DNA from: Anaerolineales bacterium
GTDB lineage: Bacteria; Chloroflexota; Anaerolineae; Anaerolineales; Villigracilaceae
DNA length: 57,095 nucleotides
NCBI GenBank assembly: GCA_013360875.1
Contig: JABWAU010000009.1
Coordinates: 1-57,095, forward strand
Direction of reading: 5' to 3'
Positions 35,689-43,965 of the stretch are shown here, one piece after another. The translations under genes were made by a program, and so were the position numbers. Positions within the stretch are counted from its first letter, which is position 1; every line of letters begins with the position of its first letter. Under the pieces are notes generated by a model. That model had not been told where the DNA came from, ran no database searches, and was given only the letters and a program-made list of their open reading frames with translations.

Positions 35689-36261
35689 TCATAGTCCGCT
35701 CACATTGACAACGAACAACAGGAGGAGCAGCGCGCCCGTCACCGCGCTGGCAGTCAACGCGCGATTGCGCTGGACGCCTTTGAGTTCCATCGTACTGCGA
35801 TAATAGAAATATGCACCGCCGAGCGCCAGAACCAATTCGATGAGTGCACTGAGGACGGGATATTCCCACAGTCCAAATCCAAGAAGCGGGAGATTGCCGA
35901 GGTTTCCAGGCAGAATCGGCAGGTCGGGGCGATGAACGAGCAGATCGAGAATCCAATGCGAGAACACGACCGCGCCGACGACCATCCCGCCCTCTTTCTT
36001 CCAGCGCAGGCTTGCCAGCCATCCCGTGAGCGCGGAAATCAACAGCGCGCCGATGAGCGAATGGGTGTAAAACGCGTGGATGACGACTTCTCCGTAAACA
36101 GGTTTCGCAGGATTCATCGGCGCGAAACTTTCCAACCCGAACACCGAGAGGACGGTAAAGATGACATCCAGCCAAAACGTGGCGAGTAATAGCGACCAAA
36201 GCGGGAGGCGCGGCGCGATCTTCTTGACGCCCGCCGCCAGACCAAAGTGACCTGTAATCAT
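35689..36261 (-). CDS. Membrane protein, possible YdjM-like metal-dependent hydrolase
   Basis: 190 residues with five helices. His and Asp residues lie at membrane edges: MITGHFGLAAGVKK, FYTHSLIGALLIS, FSHWILDLLVHRPDLP. This H...H...SHxxxD pattern resembles membrane-bound metal-dependent hydrolases of the YdjM family. AAGGAG precedes ATG 36261, and the start overlaps the stop of the 32-residue gene (ATGA). The substrate is unknown. Confidence 0.65.
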   Translation of the reverse strand: MITGHFGLAAGVKKIAPRLPLWSLLLATFWLDVIFTVLSVFGLESFAPMNPAKPVYGEVVIHAFYTHSLIGALLISALTGWLASLRWKKEGGMVVGAVVFSHWILDLLVHRPDLPILPGNLGNLPLLGFGLWEYPVLSALIELVLALGGAYFYYRSTMELKGVQRNRALTASAVTGALLLLLFVVNVSGL

Positions 36262-36356
36262 GATTTCTTCTCCTTGTTGTTTTCTTTCCAATCGAGACGC
36301 GAATCGAGCCAGCCTGCGACGATGAGTAATATCAACATGATGAGCATTGAGTACAT
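36258..36356 (-). CDS. Very small membrane protein (32 aa)
   Basis: A 32-codon gene: MYSMLIMLILLIVAGWLDS followed by a charged tail (RLDWKENNKEKKS). AAGGAGG lies 6 nt upstream of the ATG and the TGA overlaps the start of the next gene (ATGA), so it is translationally coupled. One membrane helix with a cytoplasmic tail suggests a regulatory subunit or leader for the downstream membrane protein; that is inference. Confidence 0.6.
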   Translation of the reverse strand: MYSMLIMLILLIVAGWLDSRLDWKENNKEKKS

Positions 36357-36358
36357 GG

Positions 36359-36724
36359 TTATGCCTCCTTGTGGGTTTTCAACAACGCGCCGCCGAGCGC
36401 GTACACCAACACATGATGAACGATGGAAATAATTCCCAACGCCCAACCCATTGACTGCGCTCCCGCGACATACCACGCGAACACGGCTAGCCCGGAGATG
36501 ACGAGTTCTTCAATTAAACGCAGGGGTTCAGCCAGCGAGCCTGCATTGCGGAAATCAACCAGCCCCCAAATCCCAAAACCGATTAACGGCGCGCCGATAC
36601 TCAACACGATTTTCATGGTTGCGCTTTCGCCTGTTTTGTATCCCCAATATCCCAACGCGACGACAATGCCAAGTTCCATGACGGCGCGCAACCAAACGTT
36701 GAACCATTTGAGTGTGGATATCAT
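36359..36724 (-). CDS. YrdB-like (DUF2568) membrane protein
   Basis: 121 residues, four helices. WFNVWLRAVMELGIVVALGYWGY and IGAPLIGFGIWGLV match the YrdB/DUF2568 pattern, with LRLIEELVISGLAVFAWY as helix three. The family has no known function. The start at 36724 has AGAGG upstream, and the gene is followed 2 nt later by the 32-residue gene, so 36724-35689 is one operon. Confidence 0.72.
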   Translation of the reverse strand: MISTLKWFNVWLRAVMELGIVVALGYWGYKTGESATMKIVLSIGAPLIGFGIWGLVDFRNAGSLAEPLRLIEELVISGLAVFAWYVAGAQSMGWALGIISIVHHVLVYALGGALLKTHKEA

Positions 36725-36733
36725 TTCAGCCTC

Positions 36734-37114
36734 TCATTTGTTGTCACTTGAACGATTTGCCAATGTGCGAATAGCGTTCAATAAAACAATATCATCCGCG
36801 TGCTTGGAGACGAATCCCGCCGCGCCCGCCTCACGCGCCTGTTTGCGGGACGTCTCATCGTCGTGGATGGTGAGAATGATGACCCGACAGTCAGGCGCAA
36901 GGGTTTTCAATGCGCGCGCGGCGGCAAGACCGTCCATGCCGGGCATCTCCATGTCCATGATGACAACGTCGGGCTTGAGGCGGGGGATGATCTCGAGCGC
37001 CTCCCTGCCATCCCGCGCTTCGCCAACGATCTGGAAATCTGATTCAAGAGACAACCTCATCCGCAAACCCTCACGGACGGCGGGCTGGTCGTCTGCAATG
37101 ACGAGCGTGATCAT
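36734..37114 (-). CDS. Stand-alone receiver-domain response regulator
   Basis: 126 residues, a receiver domain only: LVIADDQPAVREGL, phospho-Asp in KPDVVIMDMEMPGMDG, Lys in GFVSKHADD. No output domain follows before the stop, so it is a single-domain regulator or a truncated NarL-type protein (the receiver is NarL-like). The start is taken as ATG 37114; GTG 37129 is an alternative. No ribosome site is visible, and GATACT 6 nt upstream suggests another leaderless start. Confidence 0.8.
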   Translation of the reverse strand: MITLVIADDQPAVREGLRMRLSLESDFQIVGEARDGREALEIIPRLKPDVVIMDMEMPGMDGLAAARALKTLAPDCRVIILTIHDDETSRKQAREAGAAGFVSKHADDIVLLNAIRTLANRSSDNK

Positions 37115-37196
37115 GCCCACAGTATCCACGTTTCATCACGCGCCGACATCAGGCGTGGGACTTAATTTCAGGTCGGACTTTTGGCGGAGGGATTCT

Positions 37197-37360
37197 CTCA
37201 GAAAGTGTCTGAAAAGACAGACCCTAAAGGTTTTTACCGCAAACCAGACGCAAATTTCGCAACAGAATTCTCGTTTAGCCGACCAATTTAAAGCCAAAGG
37301 AAACCTTTAGGGTCTTGCCTGAGCAGTTACCTTTTCCGAAAGTTTTCAGACACTCTCTCA
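37197..37360. repeat. MITE-like element containing dispersed repeat copy 2
   Basis: The outer inverted ends AGTGTCTGAAAA and TTTTCAGACACT enclose inner arms AGACCCTAAAGGTTT (37219) and AAACCTTTAGGGTCT (about 37301). Both pairs are perfect inverted repeats. The core 37219-37330 matches 4437-4547. Left and right flanks both read TCTCTCA, a possible short target duplication. No ORF is inside. Confidence 0.75.
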
Positions 37361-37373
37361 CCCTCCCCATGCG

Positions 37374-38537
37374 CTACAAGGGCAATCGGACCGGCGCCTC
37401 CCTGATCGACTCACGACCGAAAAAGGAAAGGGCGCTGTGATGACCCGCAAGGGTCAGGGTAATCCTCGCCGCGACCTGTTCGCTTGCGGATCCGTCCTCC
37501 CAGCGATAAAGATAAACCGAATCTTTTATTCCCAGTTCCGGGAGAGAATAACTGCGCTGGACGGTGTGACTGCCCGTGTTCAGGAAGAAAATCGCGCCGA
37601 GCGTTCCTTCATGAATCGGATGTCGAACCTGCACCAGGAGCGGATCATCCGCTTTGGGAACGTGGCGCGCGCGGTTCGATCCAACGTCTGCAGGCAGTCG
37701 TTCATAAGAGATGTTGGATCGCCCCAGCAGGGGAAAGTCGCAGGAGACGCGCGTCTCGGGCAGGATCAATCTCCAGAGGCGTAAACGATGCGGGGAAAGT
37801 TCTCCGAGATGGTCTCTGGTCATCGTCACACCGCCGCTCATACCGGCGTAGATCGCCAGAGACTTGATCTCCTCCTCGGACAGATCGCTGAAACGTTCGC
37901 GCAGCCCAGCCTCGGGTCCCGCGTGACCGAAAACTGCCAGCCGCTCCGATTCGCATCGCGCCAGCCCGGAGCGATCCTTGCGATCCCACCACGTTTGGAT
38001 TGTCAGTGAAACAGACTGGCGGCGCGTGTCGAAGGTAAACGTCTGCTGGAAGCGGTCATGGCGGTCGAAGCCGAGGATCAATCCCCCGCTGCCATGGCGC
38101 GGCAGGAGTTGCGTCATCGCGTAACCCGTCTCAGGACGAGGCTCATCCTCTGAAAAATCCGTCATGGCTTCGGGTTGAACGTAATAACTTCCGTCCCAAC
38201 TGAAATAACCGTTGCGAAGATACTGCCGCAAATTCTCCGTCTGCTCGAAGCGCAATCCGAACGAATCCAGGATCAGGTCTTGCGGAAGTCCCTCCACCCA
38301 GTATTGGATCCAAATGCGATCCCGGGTATCTTCATGAACAGCCTTCAGCCCAAACGCGCCGCCGGACAATGATGCAGACGTATAGCGCGTCTCGATCCGT
38401 TCACCATCCGAACGGATGATCTCACACGACCAGCCCTCGAGCGGCGAGCCGTTGAGGAGGGGCTGAGCCCTGCGTAACGTCACGCCAGGGCTTTCGATGG
38501 TCAGCGTCTTGTCAACAGAAAGGGAGAGGGTTAGCAC
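37374..38537 (-). pseudogene. Alpha-galactosidase-like protein lacking its catalytic barrel
   Basis: 387 residues from a GTG start. The first 212 residues resemble the N-terminal beta-supersandwich of GH36-type alpha-galactosidases (LRQYLRNGYFSWDGSYYVQPE, QTWWDRKDRSGLARCESERLAVF). From about residue 217 the sequence resembles the region after the catalytic barrel (LAIYAGMSGGVTMTRDHLGELSPHRLRLWRLILPE) and then a C-terminal beta-sandwich. The roughly 300 barrel residues with the catalytic aspartates are missing, and the join near 37880 is in frame. The product should be inactive as a glycosidase. It overlaps the oxidoreductase fragment by 7 nt, so both belong to one former sugar-use operon. Family assignment is from pattern memory. 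Confidence 0.6.
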
Positions 38538-39012
38538 AGGGCAATTTCCCGATGTGTTTCAGCCGAGCGGGTCGCCGCCAATGCCATATCGAGCGACTTC
38601 GCTCCTTCGCGCATGGGGGTGCGCGTTTGCCCATCCGTGCGAATGGCGTTCAGTAAATCCTGCAGTTCGGCAAAGTGAACGTTTTTTTCGCTGTTGATGG
38701 TTTCCGTTCGGACAGGCGTTTCAGCGGTGAAATGGAGCAGGGCATTGTTGGCGTTGGAAAATTCGGCAGTCAGCCTTTGCGAGACCAGGCGATAATCGTT
38801 GATCCATTTTCCGGGGATGGCGCCGTTCGTCGCGTAAATGACGCCGATGGCTCCGCCCTGGAATCCGAAGACGGTCGCGCTGACGTCCTCCACAGTGTAA
38901 TCTGCGACCTCGCGGTGGAAAAGATTCTCCTGGCGGCTGTAAACGCTGACCGCGTCGCCCAGGAGGTGGCGCATCAGGTCCACCATGTGGATGACCTGCT
39001 CGACGTGTTGCC
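38531..39012 (-). pseudogene. Gfo/Idh/MocA oxidoreductase, C-terminal fragment
   Basis: The coding frame HVEQVIHMVDLMRHLLGDA onward, to ETHREIALC, is the C-terminal domain of a Gfo/Idh/MocA-type NAD(P)-dependent sugar or inositol dehydrogenase (EDVSATVFGFQGGAIGVIYAT, DLLNAIRTDGQ). The N-terminal Rossmann half (about 180 residues with GxGxxG) is absent. At about 39012-39020 the sequence switches abruptly into the acyltransferase gene. An internal ATG at 38986 could still give a 151-residue product, but without the cofactor domain it is unlikely to be an enzyme. Confidence 0.75.
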
Positions 39013-39639
39013 CGGGCCCGCCTCATCCAGGTTCAGGATCAATAGGATGGCTGGAAGAGCCAAGAGCAGAACCGACGCAGGGTTTATCAGCAAATTCCCC
39101 ATGCTTTGCAAAACGCGCTGACCAATGGGGTTTCGCTTGAACCAGATGAAAAGCGGCAGGAATAACAGGGAGAGGATGAAAAGCAGTTCCAGGTACCACA
39201 GATGCGAGCCCATCCAGGCGAAGTTGCCGCCGAAGCCATACATGCCCTCGAAATAGTGCGGGTAGAAGGCAAAGAACGAGCCGCTGAATCTCCCTGTGTG
39301 CAGGTTCCAAAGATAGATATGGAGGGCGACATGGGTGAACATGCCGACGATCAGCGGCACGAACAGGCGCAGGAAAATGCCTCCAACAAATTTGCCCGGG
39401 CGGGTCTTCTCCAATGCCAGGAAAGCACTGGCGCCCGAAATAATCAGGATCAGCGGCATGCCCCAACTAGTGCAGAACTCCAGCCAGACCTGCATGGATA
39501 GGTAGGTGGTCGCGTTCTTGATGAACCAATCATCCGTATCGAAAAAGCGCGCCGCGTGGTGGAGGGCGAAGATGGCAAAAATGGCAGACACGCGCAGCCA
39601 GTCGAGATCGAATCTTCTTTGAACAGTTTTTGTGTCCAT
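38974..39639 (-). pseudogene. Acyltransferase-3 family protein, truncated
   Basis: 221 codons starting MDTKTVQRRFDLDWLRVSAIF, with the family motifs LRVSAIFAIFALHHAARFF, WGMPLILIISGASAF and GSHLWYLELLFIL. Six of the usual ten helices are present. After LLILNLDEAGPG the frame continues into out-of-frame oxidoreductase DNA and stops at 38974, so about 150 C-terminal residues are lost. A ribosome site (AAAGGAG) and the 3-nt spacing from the regulator gene show that the start is intact. Intact relatives O-acylate surface sugars or lipids. Confidence 0.78.
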
Positions 39640-39642
39640 GAC

Positions 39643-40077
39643 TTACTCCTTTTGTATTTGCTGCTGTCCCGCAGGTTTCTCGCGGGGTATGGCTTGGGTT
39701 TGATCAACCTGCGGGACGTTTTCGGTTATGGCTTGAACAATGCTTTCCACCGACGCGCCTTTGACGAGGAAGCCGTCCACGCCAGATTGTTCGGCTTTCA
39801 TGCGCGCCGACTCGTAATCGTGTACTGTGAGCGCAATCACCCTACGCAAGGGATAAAGCGATTTGATTTTGCGCGTCGCTTCGTACCCATCCATCACCGG
39901 CATTTCCAGATCCATCAAAACCACATCGGGTTTCAGGGATTCGATCATGCGGATCGCTTCGGACCCGTTCGCGGCTTCGCCGACGATTTCGAGTTCGCCG
40001 GAGAGGGACAACGCCGTTGACAAATCGCGGCGCACTTGTTCCACATCATCTACAATGAGTACGCGGGTGGGAGTCAT
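39643..40077 (-). CDS. Stand-alone receiver-domain response regulator
   Basis: 144 residues: VLIVDDVEQVRRDLSTAL, phospho-Asp in KPDVVLMDLEMPVMDGYEA, Lys in GFLVKGAS. A Gln/Pro-rich tail (QTQAIPREKPAGQQQIQKE) replaces any DNA-binding domain. The start at 40077 follows GAGAGGCGAACA; a longer reading to 40221 crosses the upstream small gene. It sits between the small acidic protein and the truncated acyltransferase. No partner kinase is adjacent on this strand. Confidence 0.85.
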   Translation of the reverse strand: MTPTRVLIVDDVEQVRRDLSTALSLSGELEIVGEAANGSEAIRMIESLKPDVVLMDLEMPVMDGYEATRKIKSLYPLRRVIALTVHDYESARMKAEQSGVDGFLVKGASVESIVQAITENVPQVDQTQAIPREKPAGQQQIQKE

Positions 40078-40087
40078 TGTTCGCCTC

Positions 40088-40312
40088 TCACGAGAGAAAA
40101 TATTGGAAAACCTTCTCGAATGCGCCCGCGCCCACTTCAGGGATTGGCTGGTCGGCGAGACCGGCGGGAAGCGGGGCGAGCAATTCGCTCGCCAATTCCT
40201 CTTCGTCAAAATCGAAGCCATAATCGCGGGAGTCTGCTTGGACTAATTCTTCGGCAGGCGCAACCACGAAGTTGCAAGTCATGGAAGGGCTGGTCAGGGT
40301 TTGTGTGATCAT
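40088..40312 (-). CDS. Small acidic protein (74 aa), hypothetical
   Basis: MITQTLTSPSMTCNFVVAPAEELVQADS, then a very acidic stretch FDFDEEELASELLAPLPAG and a hydrophobic end FEKVFQYFLS. An AAGGA site precedes ATG 40312, and the stop is 10 nt from the response regulator start, so they are probably co-transcribed. The ELASELL segment superficially recalls RiPP leader peptides, but no Cys/Ser-rich core follows. I do not recognise a family. Confidence 0.5.
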   Translation of the reverse strand: MITQTLTSPSMTCNFVVAPAEELVQADSRDYGFDFDEEELASELLAPLPAGLADQPIPEVGAGAFEKVFQYFLS

Positions 40313-40644
40313 GGGATATTCCTTTTTCTTGAAACTTACATTCCCACTATACGCGCAGAGGGACAAAGGCGCATCTGGCGATGGATGGAATTTACCCTGC
40401 GCATCGAGACGGATTTATGGACTGCGACTTGAGATGTAGGAGTAGGTCGGAAGTCGCAGCAGGTAAATAGGACGCGGACGAGCACGGATTTCGCGGATGA
40501 ATTTCTTTCCGCGTTTTTCCACGTCCGAATTTAGAATTTTTCGAGACGAAATTTTCCCATCCAAATCGGGACACCAGTCCCATGACAAAAGGACAACTCT
40601 CCTTCTATACTAATTTCAACTTATCAATCAAAAAGGAGATAAAA
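40313..40644. other. Intergenic region without recognisable gene
   Basis: Divergent region between the small acidic protein and the DUF4386-like gene. It contains a degenerate GC-rich phrase (CACGGATTTCGCGGATGAAT) similar to scraps near 28450. I see no RNA gene or clear promoter. Confidence 0.4.
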
Positions 40645-41247
40645 ATGTCACCCAACAACCTCATCCGCATCGCTGGCATCGCTGGGATCGTCTCAGCGGT
40701 ATGCACAATCGGCATTTCATTTACCATTGACCAAACGACTTATGCCCCAACGTCGCCTCTGTACTGGGTATTTGTGGTGGGCGGCGGACTGGCTGGCATC
40801 CTCCTCGCGATCGGGCTTTACCTGTTGTATCGCAAAGAAGTACCTGCCTTGAGCCTGATTGCTGTCCTCCTTTCTACGCTCGGCTACCTGCTGTTCCTTG
40901 CGACAGCGTTCACCCCATCCAAGCCTGGAGATATTGCTGTCGTCCTTGCCGACACACTATCCAACATCATTGGCGTCGCACTGTTTAGTTGGTTGGCGTA
41001 CAACACTCGAAAACTGCCCCGCGCTCTTGCCTTCATCGGCTTTGCGAACAGCATTGTGGCGGGGACAATGTACGCTGTGGCTCTTGGCGCAGGCGTGAAT
41101 CCGACGAATCCCAATCATCCGCTGACGGGTGTGGTAATGGCTCTATACCTCGCATACTTCATTCTGCTGTTGATTTGGTCGATGTGGACAGGCATTGCCC
41201 TTGCATTCGGCAAAGCCCGTCAAGCCGTGGTGTCGCCAGCAAATTAA
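40645..41247 (+). CDS. DUF4386-like membrane protein
   Basis: 200 residues and six helices: IRIAGIAGIVSAVCTIGISF, WVFVVGGGLAGILLAIGLYLL, LSLIAVLLSTLGYLLFLATAF and so on. The overall arrangement resembles DUF4386 or related small integral membrane proteins of unknown function. The start at 40645 has a perfect AAGGAG site; a longer reading to 40582 is not supported. The next gene follows in 46 nt with its own ribosome site, likely the same transcript. Confidence 0.65.
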   Translation: MSPNNLIRIAGIAGIVSAVCTIGISFTIDQTTYAPTSPLYWVFVVGGGLAGILLAIGLYLLYRKEVPALSLIAVLLSTLGYLLFLATAFTPSKPGDIAVVLADTLSNIIGVALFSWLAYNTRKLPRALAFIGFANSIVAGTMYAVALGAGVNPTNPNHPLTGVVMALYLAYFILLLIWSMWTGIALAFGKARQAVVSPAN

Positions 41248-41293
41248 TGCCAGACATCTCGAATAAATTCAACCGAATAAAAAGGAAAACAAA

Positions 41294-41698
41294 ATGAACA
41301 AACTCAAATGGTGGTTCCGCATTGTCGGGGTATTCTACCTGCTCCTGACGTTTATCAATCTGCCTGGCTATTTCAACTACGAACTGTTCGCGTCCTCTCT
41401 CCCTTATACGGCAGGCGAAAACGCGGCAAGGGCATTTGCAGACGGCTGGGGATACGCTGTTTTCGAGATGTTCGGCATGGGCGTATTCCTGCTCTGGGCG
41501 TCGCGCAATCCGCTGAAGAACGTAAGCGTAGTCTGGCTCGCGATCTGGCTCGAAATCCTTCACGGGATCGGATATAGCGCGTATCTCATTGCGGTTGGCT
41601 TTGACCCAACGCTTCAGAGCGGCTTCATCGTCGTTAGCCTTGCTATCATCATCACAGGCTTCTTATTCGCGCGGCAAACAGCGACTCAATCTTCGTGA
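41294..41698 (+). CDS. Small four-helix membrane protein
   Basis: 134 residues: KWWFRIVGVFYLLLTFINLPGYF, WGYAVFEMFGMGVFLLWAS, VSVVWLAIWLEILHGIGYSAYLI and FIVVSLAIIITGFLFA. The pattern resembles BphX-like or DoxX-neighbouring small membrane proteins. The ribosome site is AAAAGGAAAACAAA. No function can be assigned. Confidence 0.62.
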   Translation: MNKLKWWFRIVGVFYLLLTFINLPGYFNYELFASSLPYTAGENAARAFADGWGYAVFEMFGMGVFLLWASRNPLKNVSVVWLAIWLEILHGIGYSAYLIAVGFDPTLQSGFIVVSLAIIITGFLFARQTATQSS

Positions 41699-41790
41699 CC
41701 TTCCGCGCTGGCGGCAAAAGGAAATGCCTGAGCAGAGCGCCTTGAATCCCGTATAATCGTTGGTAGATTGGATCGAATGATATTCGCGCA

Positions 41791-43884
41791 ATGAACAGCT
41801 TGCCCCTCGCCCACCCATCCACAAATGTGATCCGCTTGAGCGGGCGCGCCCTCGCGGTCGCCCGCTCACTGTGGCTGGTCGTCTGCGTGACCGCAACCCT
41901 CACTTTTCTTGTCGCCTTGCCTTTTCGCTGGATACAGTTGACGCACCCATCCCCAACAAACCTTTCCAACCTGAACGCGCTCGGCATCGCGCCTACACTT
42001 TATGCCGCGTACACGATATTCTGGGAAATCGTCATCGCCGCGCCTTTCGCCATCGTTGGCTTCATCATCTTTCGCCGTTGCGGGGATGAACGCATCGCCC
42101 TGCTCACCTCGCTCTTCCTCGTTGTCTTCGGAGTCGGCAGCGGCTCCTTTACTCTGACGATGGGCGCGCTGGTTGGCAAACATCCTGTGCTTGATTTGCT
42201 GTACCAATCCTTCGGGGCAATATCCTGGACAACCTTCGCCTGGTTCTTCTACCTGTTTCCCACTGGGCGTTTCGTCCCAGGCTGGACGCGCTGGCTGGCT
42301 CTGCTCTGGACTCCCATTTGCATTGTATGGAACTACCTGCCAGATTCTCCGTGGAACCCCCTCAACTGGCAATCATGGTTGTTTTCGTTGGTTGTCGGTT
42401 CCTTTTGGGCGTCATGGCTGTTCAGCCAGGTCTATCGTTATCGGCGCGTTTCAAACGATATCGAACGCCAGCAGACCAGGTGGATTGTTTTTGCGGTGTC
42501 GCTGATCATCGTTGTAATGGCGCTTTTCTCGATCATCGGCGCGTTCGTGCCTGGCTACGATTTGCTTGGTCAGGAACAGCCGAATCCGCAGGCGTTTGCG
42601 TACATGTTCTGGCAATGGCTCCTCACCCCCGTTATCTCTGCCCTGCCGATTGCCATTGGCTTCTCGATCATGCGCTACCGCCTCTGGAACATTGACCTCC
42701 TCATCAACCGCGCCCTCGTCTACGGGACGCTCACCGCGTTCGTCGTCGCGTTTTACGTTTTGGTCGTCGGCGGGTTAGGCGCGCTCTTTCAATCGAGCGG
42801 CAACTTTTTCTTCTCCCTCCTCGCCACGGGCGTCATTGCCCTCGTCGTCAATCCGCTCCGCCTGCGTTTGCAACAATTCGTCAACCGCCTGATGTACGGC
42901 GAACGCGACGACCCCTACAAAGTCCTCTCGCGACTCAGCCAGCATCTCGAAGCGACCCAGACTCCCGACTCGGTTTTGACAACGATCGTGGAGACGATTG
43001 CCCAGACGTTGAAACTTCCCTACGCCGCGATTCTGCTTGCGGATGGAAAAACGCTTCAGACCGCCGCCGAAGCGGGTTCGCCCACCGAGCCTTTTCTCAC
43101 GCTGACGCTGACCCACCAAAACCAGACCATCGGCGAATTGCGTGTCGCCCAACGTTCCGCGAACGAACCGTTCACCCCCGCCGAACGCCGCCTGCTCGAA
43201 GACATCGCCGCGCAGACGGGAGTCGCCGTCCACAACGTCCGCCTCACCGCCGACTTGCAGCGTTCGCGTGAACAAATCGTCGCCGCCCGCGAAGAAGAAC
43301 GCCTGCGCCTGCGCCGCGACCTGCACGATGGGCTTGGACCCAAACTCGCGGGGCAAACCCTCAAACTCGAAGCCGCCATGGACGCGCTCGACAGCGAAAC
43401 CGAAACTGCACGCGCCCTGCTCAAAGAAAGCATGACCGAATCGCAGACGCTCATCACCGAGATTCGCCGCCTCGTCTACGGTTTGCGCCCGCCCGCGCTC
43501 GATCAACTTGGTCTTCTCTCCGCCATCCGCGAACAGGCGGCTCACTATCAAATGAACGGTTTGCAGGTCACCGTCTCCGCCCCCGACTCATTGCCCGCCC
43601 TCCCTGCTGCTGTGGAAGTTGCCGCGTATCGCATCGTACAAGAAGCCTTGACCAATGTTTCCCGTCACGCCCGCGCAAAGACTTGCACGGTCACTCTCGC
43701 CATAAACAAAGATTTTGAAATCGAAATCCGCGACGACGGAATCGGTCTCTCCCAAACGCGCAAAGCAGGCGTCGGTCTCTCCTCCATGCGCGAACGTGCC
43801 GAAGAGATCGGCGGAACGTGCGCAATCGAAAACGCAGAAAAAGGCGGCACGCGAGTTAAGGCGCGGCTTCCGCTGTACAAGTAA
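41791..43884 (+). CDS. Membrane sensor histidine kinase (multi-TM, GAF, HisKA_3)
   Basis: 697 residues. About eight transmembrane helices (30-355) form the sensor. A loop with RLMYGERDDPYKVLSRLSQHLE leads to a GAF-like domain (about 375-490), then HisKA_3 with phospho-His in LRRDLHDGLGPKLAGQTLKLE (near 510), and an ATPase lobe with ALTNVSRHARAKTCTV, EIRDDGIGLSQ and VGLSSMRERAEEIGG. This resembles the MCP-like/7TM-GAF kinases common in Chloroflexota. A TATAAT box lies 34 nt upstream (41752-41757); no ribosome site is visible. The response regulator is 81 nt downstream. Confidence 0.92.
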   Translation: MNSLPLAHPSTNVIRLSGRALAVARSLWLVVCVTATLTFLVALPFRWIQLTHPSPTNLSNLNALGIAPTLYAAYTIFWEIVIAAPFAIVGFIIFRRCGDERIALLTSLFLVVFGVGSGSFTLTMGALVGKHPVLDLLYQSFGAISWTTFAWFFYLFPTGRFVPGWTRWLALLWTPICIVWNYLPDSPWNPLNWQSWLFSLVVGSFWASWLFSQVYRYRRVSNDIERQQTRWIVFAVSLIIVVMALFSIIGAFVPGYDLLGQEQPNPQAFAYMFWQWLLTPVISALPIAIGFSIMRYRLWNIDLLINRALVYGTLTAFVVAFYVLVVGGLGALFQSSGNFFFSLLATGVIALVVNPLRLRLQQFVNRLMYGERDDPYKVLSRLSQHLEATQTPDSVLTTIVETIAQTLKLPYAAILLADGKTLQTAAEAGSPTEPFLTLTLTHQNQTIGELRVAQRSANEPFTPAERRLLEDIAAQTGVAVHNVRLTADLQRSREQIVAAREEERLRLRRDLHDGLGPKLAGQTLKLEAAMDALDSETETARALLKESMTESQTLITEIRRLVYGLRPPALDQLGLLSAIREQAAHYQMNGLQVTVSAPDSLPALPAAVEVAAYRIVQEALTNVSRHARAKTCTVTLAINKDFEIEIRDDGIGLSQTRKAGVGLSSMRERAEEIGGTCAIENAEKGGTRVKARLPLYK

Positions 43885-43965
43885 ACAGTCATCAGTGACC
43901 AGTAATCAGTCCGCTGATAACTGATCACTGTTTACTGATCACTGATCACTGCTCACTAATCACTT
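43885..43965. repeat. Low-complexity ACTGATCACTG-type array
   Basis: The 81-nt gap is built of repeated CAGTGATCAGT-like words (GTCATCAGTGACCAGTAATCAG, CTGATCACTGTTTACTGATC, ACTGATCACTGCTCACTAATC). It is related to the array at 7106-7221. It separates kinase and regulator genes, and no promoter is obvious. Confidence 0.6.
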
